DNA of 12,244 bases from Nocardioides sp. (GTDB lineage Bacteria > Actinomycetota > Actinomycetes > Propionibacteriales > Nocardioidaceae). Where the stretch lies: assembly GCA_031177735.1 (NCBI GenBank), contig JAPSKJ010000054.1, forward strand, positions 1 through 12,244, in the 5' to 3' direction. The notes under the pieces are model-generated. The model was not told the DNA's origin, ran no database searches, and worked only from the letters and a program-made list of their open reading frames with translations. The translations under genes and the position numbers were made by a program. Positions 7,167 to 12,244 of the stretch are shown here, one piece after another (within the stretch, counting starts at the first letter, position 1; the number at the start of each line of letters is the position of its first letter).

Positions 7167-8621
7167 ATCGAACGGTTCCGCGCCAATCCTGTCCTCTCGG
7201 TCGTCGTGCTCTGCTTCGGTGGTCTCGGTGCCGCTCTGACGCAGACGCTGGTGATTCCCATCCAGTCGGAGCTGCCCCTGCTGCTCGGCACCTCCGCCGC
7301 CAATGCCTCGTGGGTGGTCACGGCGACCCTTCTCGCCGCCGCGGTGACGATGCCGGTCGTCGGCCGGCTCGCCGACATGTTCGGCAAGCGCCGGATGCTC
7401 ATCCTCAGCGCGGGCATCCTCGCTGTCGCCTCCGCGATGTGCGCCCTCGCCGACTCGCTCGTGCCGATGCTCATCGGGCGAGCCGGCCAGGGGCTCGCGA
7501 TGGGCTTCATCCCGGTCGCCATCTCACTGATCCGCGAGATCACACCGCCGCGCATGGCCGGGGGCGCCACCGCTGCGGTCAGCGCCACCATGGGGGTGGG
7601 CGGCGCGATCGGCCTTCCGCTCTCGGCGTGGATCGTCGAGGTCGGCAGCTGGCACGCGCTGTTCTGGATGTCGACCGCTATCGCCGTCGTCGTCCTCGTC
7701 GCGGTCGCGGTCCTGGTGCCGCCGGTCCGCGACGCTGCGGGCGGCCGGCTCGACATCGCCGGCGCCCTGCTGCTTGCGATCGGGTTGGTGGCCTTCCTGG
7801 TCGGCATCTCCAAGGCGACGACCTGGGGCTGGGCCGACGCCCGCACCATCGGCGCGATCGTCGCCGGTGTCGTCGTCCTGATCGTCTTCGGCCTCTTCGA
7901 GCTGCGCCAGGACGACCCGGTCGTCGACCTGCGCGCCACCGCGAAGCCCGCCGTGCTGCTCACGAACCTGGCCGCGCTCGCCATCGGCTTCGGGATGATG
8001 GCGCAGTCGATCGCGGTGCCGCAGCTGCTGCAGATGCCCGAGGCCACCGGCTACGGGCTGGGTCAGTCGATCCTCGCCGCCGGTTTGTGGATGGCTCCCG
8101 GCGGGCTGATGATGATGTTCTTCGCGCCGGTCTCCAGTCGGTTGATGCGCTCGCTGGGCGCCAAGGTAACGCTGATGATCGGCGCGAGCGTGCTAGGCGC
8201 CGGCTACGTGGTCGCCTTCTTCCTCATGTCGGCGCCGTGGCAGCTCCTGGTCGCCTCGTGCGTCATCTGCGCCGGCGTCGGCATCGGGTACGCCGCCATG
8301 CCGACCCTGGTCCTGGATGCCAGCCCCGCCGAGGAGGCCGCCTCCGCCGTCGGCCTGAACGCCCTCGCGCGCTCGGTCGGCACGACGATCGCCTCCGCCG
8401 TCATGGTCACTCTGATGACCAGCAGCACCATCGACCTGGGCGGTGTCGAGGTCCCTTCCGAGCGCGGCTTCCAGCTATGCTTCGTGGCCGGTGCGGTGGC
8501 CGCGTTCATCGGCGTCGTCATCGCCGGTGCGATCCCGCTGGGTCGTCGCCGCTCGGGGCGGGGTGACGACGCGGCGGGTGCGGAGCGCGGTGACGGGGTC
8601 GAGGAGTTGGCTGCCGTCTAG
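7164..8621 (+). CDS. MFS transporter, DHA2 (14-helix) drug exporter type
   Basis: A 485-residue integral membrane protein of the major facilitator superfamily, most like the EmrB/QacA-type proton-coupled multidrug exporters. About 14 hydrophobic segments can be counted, from residue 10 to 460. Motif A between helices 2 and 3 is GRLADMFGKRRML (67-79), and an R-x-G-Q-G element follows at 106-110. The helix-5 antiporter motif region is present as MGVGGAIGLPLSAW (143-156). The tail after residue 460 is basic and then acidic, and cytoplasmic. The substrate cannot be deduced. The GTG at 7164 is the only possible start before helix 1, because the frame has a stop at 7131-7133 and no other start codon in between. 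No Shine-Dalgarno is present, so the message may be leaderless. Rare CTA and GTA codons occur near 8166 and 8193. Confidence 0.93.
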   Translation: MIERFRANPVLSVVVLCFGGLGAALTQTLVIPIQSELPLLLGTSAANASWVVTATLLAAAVTMPVVGRLADMFGKRRMLILSAGILAVASAMCALADSLVPMLIGRAGQGLAMGFIPVAISLIREITPPRMAGGATAAVSATMGVGGAIGLPLSAWIVEVGSWHALFWMSTAIAVVVLVAVAVLVPPVRDAAGGRLDIAGALLLAIGLVAFLVGISKATTWGWADARTIGAIVAGVVVLIVFGLFELRQDDPVVDLRATAKPAVLLTNLAALAIGFGMMAQSIAVPQLLQMPEATGYGLGQSILAAGLWMAPGGLMMMFFAPVSSRLMRSLGAKVTLMIGASVLGAGYVVAFFLMSAPWQLLVASCVICAGVGIGYAAMPTLVLDASPAEEAASAVGLNALARSVGTTIASAVMVTLMTSSTIDLGGVEVPSERGFQLCFVAGAVAAFIGVVIAGAIPLGRRRSGRGDDAAGAERGDGVEELAAV

Positions 8622-8624
8622 CAT
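8619..8624 (+). promoter_or_regulatory. Candidate -10 box (TAGCAT) for a leaderless marR transcript
   Basis: TAGCAT overlaps the exporter stop codon and ends seven bases before the GTG at 8632, the classic spacing for leaderless actinobacterial genes. No convincing -35 is seen. It may give the regulator its own low-level expression besides readthrough from the exporter. Confidence 0.4.
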
Positions 8625-8631
8625 CGGCGGG

Positions 8632-9069
8632 GTGCCGGACGATGACGACCTGCTCGCGCAGCTCAGCGACGAGCTGCTCCGACTTGGGCGCCGCCGCGGC
8701 GTCGAGCCGACCGACGCGGAACTCGAGCACTCGGCGTTCCGCATCCTGTGGGCGCTGGCGAGGTTCGGCCCGCGCACGCTGCGCGACCTGGCTGACGACC
8801 TCCTCCTCGAGCAGTCGACCATCAACCGCCAGGTCAACCGGGCTATCGACCAGGGCTACGTCGAGCGGTTCACCCAGCCCGGGCAGGCGAGTCGCTACCT
8901 GCGACCCACGATTCTAGGCCAGGAGCGGTACGCGCGCGATGTCGAGCGGCGCCGTGCGGTGCAGCGGCGCGCTCTGGCACTCCTCGGCGAGGAGCGCGCC
9001 GCCCGCCTGGTGGCCGACCTGCGCCTGCTCAACGACGCGTTCGACGAGGTGACGCCCGAGCAAAGTTGA
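8632..9069 (+). CDS. MarR family transcriptional regulator
   Basis: A 145-residue winged-helix regulator. Helices at residues 5-20 and 105-140 form the dimer interface. The DNA-binding part spans 35-97: LRDLADDLLLE is the first helix of the helix-turn-helix, QSTINRQVNRAIDQGYVERF holds the recognition helix, and residues 80-91 form the wing. No Cys is visible, so a thiol-oxidation sensor of OhrR type is unlikely; a small-molecule ligand is more likely. It starts 10 nt after the exporter stop, an arrangement typical of a repressor that controls the adjacent efflux gene and its own synthesis. The likely target is the palindrome region at 7121-7166. The frame is open further upstream inside the exporter gene (for example from a GTG at 8590), but the N-terminus from 8632 fits the family. 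Its stop codon lies inside the left arm of the clpB HAIR. A rare CTA Leu codon occurs at 8914. Confidence 0.88.
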   Translation: MPDDDDLLAQLSDELLRLGRRRGVEPTDAELEHSAFRILWALARFGPRTLRDLADDLLLEQSTINRQVNRAIDQGYVERFTQPGQASRYLRPTILGQERYARDVERRRAVQRRALALLGEERAARLVADLRLLNDAFDEVTPEQS

Positions 9070-9087
9070 GTGGAATGGACTCAACTT
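9063..9087 (+). promoter_or_regulatory. HAIR operator (HspR binding site) upstream of clpB
   Basis: AAGTTGAGT at 9063-9071, a seven-base spacer and ACTCAACTT at 9079-9087 form a perfect 9-bp inverted repeat. It matches the HspR HAIR layout and the dnaK copy at 540-564 nearly base for base in the arms. It starts before the marR stop codon (9067-9069) and lies 73 nt upstream of the clpB ATG. HspR should repress clpB here and release it on heat or protein-unfolding stress. Confidence 0.92.
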
Positions 9088-9160
9088 CTGGTGTGTTGCT
9101 CCCGATGACGAGCACACTGGGTGCCGTCCGCAGACTAGACGCAGGAGAACGACGCACACG

Positions 9161-11761
9161 ATGAGCCAGTTCGGTGTCGACAAGTTCACCACCCGCAGCC
9201 GCGAGGCGATCGAGGCTGCCCAGCTCTCCGCCACGACGGCCGGCAACAGCGCCACCGAGCCGATCCACCTCCTCGTCGCCCTGCTGCTGCAGCAGGAGGG
9301 CACCGCGGCCAACCTGGTCACCAAGGCCGGGGTCGACGCTCCCGCGCTGGTGCGGGCCGCCTCCGCCGAGCGCGACCGGCTGCCGAAGGCGACCGGCGCG
9401 ACCGTCTCCCAGCCCGGCGGCTCGCCGGCGCTGACCCGCGTGCTCGCCGGCGCGCTCGACCTGGCCCGGTCGATGAAGGACGACTACGTCGCCACCGAGC
9501 ACCTCCTCCTCTCGATCGCCACGGTCGAGAGCTCCGCGCAGAAGGTGCTCCTCGACGCGGGCCTCACCGCCGACGCGCTGCGTGAGGCGCTCACCGCCGT
9601 GCGCGGCAACCGGCGGGTCACCTCCCAGGACGCGGAGGACACCTACGAGGCGCTGGAGAAATACTCCGTCGACCTCACCAAGGCCGCGGAGGAGGGTCGC
9701 CTCGACCCCGTCATCGGCCGCGACGCCGAGATCCGGCGCGTGGTGCAGGTGCTGTCGCGGCGTACCAAGAACAATCCCGTCCTCATCGGCGAGCCGGGTG
9801 TCGGCAAGACCGCCGTCGTGGAGGGTCTCGCCCAGCGCATCGTCGCCGGCGACGTGCCCGACTCCCTCAAGGGCCGGCGGCTGCTCTCCCTCGACCTCGC
9901 CGGCATGGTCGCCGGCGCGAAGTACCGCGGCGAGTTCGAGGAGCGGCTCAAGGCGGTGCTGGAGGAGATCAAGCAGGCCGAGGGCCAGGTCATCACCTTC
10001 ATCGACGAGCTGCACACCGTCGTCGGCGCGGGTGCCGGCGGCGACTCCGCGATGGACGCCGGCAACATGCTCAAGCCGATGCTGGCCCGTGGTGAGCTGC
10101 ACATGATCGGCGCGACCACCCTCGACGAGTTCCGTGAGCGGATCGAGAAGGACCCCGCCCTGGAGCGCCGCTTCCAGCAGGTCTTCGTCGGCGAACCCTC
10201 CGTCGAGGACAGCATCCAGATCCTGCGCGGAATCCAGGAGAAGTACGAAGCGCACCACGGCGTGCGGATCACCGACGCCGCGCTGGTGGCCGCCGCGACG
10301 CTCTCCGACCGTTACATCACCGGCAGGCAGCTGCCCGACAAGGCGATCGACCTCATCGACGAGGCCGCCTCCCGCCTGCGGATGGAGATCGAGTCCTCGC
10401 CCGAGGAGATCGACCAGCTCCGCCGTCAGGTCGACCGACTGAAGATGGAGGAGTTCGCGCTCCAGAAGGAGACCGACGAGGCCTCGCGGGAGCGGCTCGC
10501 CGCACTGCAGCAGGACCTCGCCGACAAGGAGGAGGAGCTGCGCGCGCTGGAGGTCCGCTGGGAGCGCGAGAAGACGACGCTGGAGGGCGAGGGCGAGCTG
10601 CGCCGCCAGCTCGACGCCCTGCGCATCGAGGCCGACCGGCTGCTCCGCGAGGGCAACCTCGAGGCGGCCTCCGAGATCAACTACGGCCGCATCCCCGCTC
10701 TGGAGGCGCAGATCCGCGCGGTCGCCGAGGCCGAGTCGGAGTCGACCAGCACCGAGAAGCTGGTCGGTGAGGAGGTCGGCGCCGAGCAGGTCGCCGAGGT
10801 CGTCGAGGCGTGGACCGGCATCCCGACCGGCAAGCTGCTGCAGGGCGAGCAGACCAAGCTGCTGGACATGGAGTCGGTCATCGGTCGCCGGCTGATCGGC
10901 CAGCGGGCCGCGGTCAACGCCGTCGCCGACGCCGTACGCCGCTCCCGCGCCGGGATCTCCGACCCCAACCGGCCCACCGGCTCGTTCCTGTTCCTGGGCC
11001 CCACCGGCACCGGCAAGACCGAGCTGGCCAAGGCGCTGGCCGACTTCCTCTTCGACGACGAGCGCGCGATGGTGCGCATCGACATGAGCGAGTACTCCGA
11101 GAAGCACTCGGTCGCCCGCCTGGTCGGTGCTCCTCCGGGCTACGTCGGCTACGACGAGGGTGGCCAGCTCACCGAGGCGGTCCGCCGCCGGCCGTACTCC
11201 GTCGTCCTGCTCGACGAGGTCGAGAAGGCGCACCCGGAGGTCTTCGACATCCTGCTCCAGGTGCTCGACGACGGCCGGCTGACCGACGGACAGGGCCGCA
11301 CCGTGGACTTCCGGAACACGCTGCTGATCCTCACCTCCAACCTCGGGTCGAGCTTCCTCACCGACCCCACCCTGGACGGTGAGGCACGACGCGACTCGGT
11401 GATGGCGGTGGTGCGCTCGTCGTTCAAGCCGGAGTTCCTCAACCGGCTCGACGAGATCGTCCTCTTCGACGCGCTGACCCTGGACGACCTGGCCCACATC
11501 GTCGACCTCCAGCTCGGCCTGCTCGAGAAGCGGCTGGCGGCCCGCCGGATCGGCATCGAGGTCACCGACGCCGCGAAGCAGTGGCTCGCCTCGACCGGCT
11601 ACGACCCGGCGTACGGCGCCCGACCGCTGCGCCGGCTGATCCAGACCGCCATCGGCGACCCGCTCGCACGGATGCTGATCGGCGGCGAGGTCACCGACGG
11701 CGGCACCGTGAAGGTCGACCACACCGCCGCGGCGGAGGGGCTGGCGCTGACCGTCTCGTGA
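9161..11761 (+). CDS. clpB: ATP-dependent disaggregase ClpB
   Basis: An 866-residue AAA+ Hsp100 hexamer that threads aggregated protein through its pore and hands it to DnaK/DnaJ/GrpE for refolding. Residues 1-145 are the Clp N-terminal double repeat. The first ATPase domain has Walker A GEPGVGKT (210-217), pore loop AKYRGEFEER (253-262), Walker B VITFIDE (277-283) and an Arg finger region at LERRF (334-338). Residues about 410-525 are the coiled-coil middle domain specific to ClpB/Hsp104, the docking site for DnaK. The second ATPase domain has Walker A GPTGTGKT (613-620), pore loop GYVGYDEGGQ (660-669), Walker B SVVLLDE (680-686) and sensor 2 GARPLRR (819-825). Length and all catalytic residues are normal, and no ClpP-binding loop is evident. 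AGGAG lies 13 nt before the ATG, which is long. Its own HAIR ties it to the dnaK operon. Confidence 0.98.
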   Translation: MSQFGVDKFTTRSREAIEAAQLSATTAGNSATEPIHLLVALLLQQEGTAANLVTKAGVDAPALVRAASAERDRLPKATGATVSQPGGSPALTRVLAGALDLARSMKDDYVATEHLLLSIATVESSAQKVLLDAGLTADALREALTAVRGNRRVTSQDAEDTYEALEKYSVDLTKAAEEGRLDPVIGRDAEIRRVVQVLSRRTKNNPVLIGEPGVGKTAVVEGLAQRIVAGDVPDSLKGRRLLSLDLAGMVAGAKYRGEFEERLKAVLEEIKQAEGQVITFIDELHTVVGAGAGGDSAMDAGNMLKPMLARGELHMIGATTLDEFRERIEKDPALERRFQQVFVGEPSVEDSIQILRGIQEKYEAHHGVRITDAALVAAATLSDRYITGRQLPDKAIDLIDEAASRLRMEIESSPEEIDQLRRQVDRLKMEEFALQKETDEASRERLAALQQDLADKEEELRALEVRWEREKTTLEGEGELRRQLDALRIEADRLLREGNLEAASEINYGRIPALEAQIRAVAEAESESTSTEKLVGEEVGAEQVAEVVEAWTGIPTGKLLQGEQTKLLDMESVIGRRLIGQRAAVNAVADAVRRSRAGISDPNRPTGSFLFLGPTGTGKTELAKALADFLFDDERAMVRIDMSEYSEKHSVARLVGAPPGYVGYDEGGQLTEAVRRRPYSVVLLDEVEKAHPEVFDILLQVLDDGRLTDGQGRTVDFRNTLLILTSNLGSSFLTDPTLDGEARRDSVMAVVRSSFKPEFLNRLDEIVLFDALTLDDLAHIVDLQLGLLEKRLAARRIGIEVTDAAKQWLASTGYDPAYGARPLRRLIQTAIGDPLARMLIGGEVTDGGTVKVDHTAAAEGLALTVS

Positions 11762-11802
11762 GCCGGTTGCCGAGCCTGGTCCCGGCCGGGCGATGACCGG
11801 CT
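11761..11802 (+). terminator. GC-rich stem-loop after clpB, candidate terminator
   Basis: AGCCGGT at 11761-11767 and ACCGGCT at 11796-11802 are perfect 7-bp inverted repeats, starting on the last base of the clpB stop. The loop contains CCCGGCCGGG (11781-11790), itself a perfect 10-bp palindrome, so two hairpins compete. There is no U-run. It may terminate clpB or only stabilise its 3' end. Confidence 0.4.
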
Positions 11803-11804
11803 GG

Positions 11805-11810
11805 GACACT
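11805..11810 (+). promoter_or_regulatory. Possible -10 box (GACACT) before the last gene
   Basis: GACACT ends six bases before the ATG at 11817. It matches only the A and T anchor positions of TANNNT plus one more base of TATAAT. With no Shine-Dalgarno before this ATG, a leaderless start is plausible but weakly supported. Confidence 0.25.
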
Positions 11811-11816
11811 GGGCGC

Positions 11817-12244
11817 ATGGCTGAGCTGGCGAGACCACGACAGGTGACCGTGGCGTGCTTCGTGATCATGCTCGGCGCGGTGCTGGTCGTGCTCGCGGCC
11901 TTCGACCAGATCGCCGCGCTGACCAGCCTCGACACCCGTGAGCGCATCGAGGACGCCCTCGCGCAGCCGCCCGCGGACGCGCTCGGCCTCGGTGTCCCCG
12001 AGGTGCAGCGCATCATGCGGGTGCTCGCGATGGTCGGGGCCGCGTGCGCGACCGCGATGGCGGTGCTCGGCTGGCACGCGATGCAGCAGCGCTCGACCAG
12101 CGCGCGGCTGTGGCTCTCGGTGCTGGCGGTGCCGCTCTTCCTCACCGGCATCGGCACCGGCGGTCTGATGTCGTCCGTGGTGGCCGCGGCCGCCGCGATG
12201 CTCTGGGTGCAGCCGGCCCGCGACTGGTTCGACGGGATCGCGCC
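11817..12244 (+). CDS. Conserved actinobacterial membrane protein of unknown function, 3' end outside the window
   Basis: From the ATG at 11817 the frame is open for 142 codons to the window edge. The product has a short basic N-terminus (MAELARPRQ), a first membrane helix at about residues 9-29, an external or cytoplasmic helical loop (30-65), then helices at about 67-86, 97-112 and 114-131, ending at the conserved-looking QPARDWFDG stretch. I recall similar four-helix proteins beginning with an RPRQVT-type motif as common in Nocardioides-like genomes, where they are annotated only as hypothetical or membrane proteins. No enzymatic motif is visible. It follows clpB by 55 nt with a stem-loop between, so it is probably a separate unit. 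A leaderless start is suggested by the absence of a Shine-Dalgarno. The start is reasonable and the function unknown. Confidence 0.75.
   Translation, partial: MAELARPRQVTVACFVIMLGAVLVVLAAFDQIAALTSLDTRERIEDALAQPPADALGLGVPEVQRIMRVLAMVGAACATAMAVLGWHAMQQRSTSARLWLSVLAVPLFLTGIGTGGLMSSVVAAAAAMLWVQPARDWFDGIA

Noticed and set aside
7130..8566. Second plus-strand open frame overlapping the MFS gene
   Set aside because: Its product is Arg/His/Gly-rich without hydrophobic segments, while the other frame gives a complete 14-helix transporter with motif A.
7099..9160. Mobile element boundaries around the MFS/MarR pair
   Set aside because: No transposase or integrase, no terminal inverted repeats and no target-site duplication were found.
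9029..12157. Open frame of about 1040 codons on the minus strand opposite clpB
   Set aside because: Same shadow effect; it covers all of clpB plus the flanking intergenic regions and has no recognisable domain.

Overview
The window is a very GC-rich, gene-dense stretch with frequent GTG starts, short or overlapping gene junctions, a MerR-type HspR repressor and HAIR operators. This combination is typical of high-GC Actinobacteria. The protein style (DnaK tail, ClpB N-terminus, the 3' membrane protein) suggests Nocardioides or a close relative, but that placement is an inference.

Layout. (1) Positions 1-428, minus strand: the 5' part of a GNAT acetyltransferase, cut by the window edge and divergent from the heat-shock genes. 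(2) 429-613: a divergent intergenic region carrying a HAIR operator, a candidate promoter and the dnaK ribosome binding site. (3) 614-4699: the dnaK-grpE-dnaJ-hspR operon, with a GTGA overlap at dnaK/grpE and an ATGA overlap at dnaJ/hspR, closed by a perfect 8-bp hairpin around the hspR stop. (4) 4804-7098: a DUF445 membrane protein with two copies of the family motif, followed 21 nt later by an Abi-alpha (DUF4393)-like protein. (5) 7099-7163: a short AT-rich island with two palindromes, then a DHA2-type MFS exporter (7164-8621) and a MarR-family regulator (8632-9069). (6) A second HAIR (9063-9087) overlapping the marR stop, then clpB (9161-11761). (7) A structured 3' region and the start of a conserved actinobacterial four-helix membrane protein (11817 to the edge).

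How it works together. HspR, the last gene of the dnaK operon, should bind both HAIR sites (AAGTTGAGT-N7-RCTCAACTT) and so co-repress dnaK-grpE-dnaJ-hspR and clpB. In Streptomyces, DnaK acts as co-repressor with HspR, so repression lifts when DnaK is titrated by unfolded protein. DnaK/DnaJ/GrpE and ClpB together form the disaggregase system. The four genes between hspR and clpB have no HAIR of their own. The MFS/MarR pair looks like a self-contained drug-efflux cassette with its own operator.

The core is textbook. The parts worth a second look are the interposed DUF445/Abi-alpha pair, the efflux cassette ending exactly in the clpB operator, the AT-rich double palindrome, and a repeated leaderless-start signature (TANNNT-like hexamer 6-8 nt before GTG/ATG without a Shine-Dalgarno).
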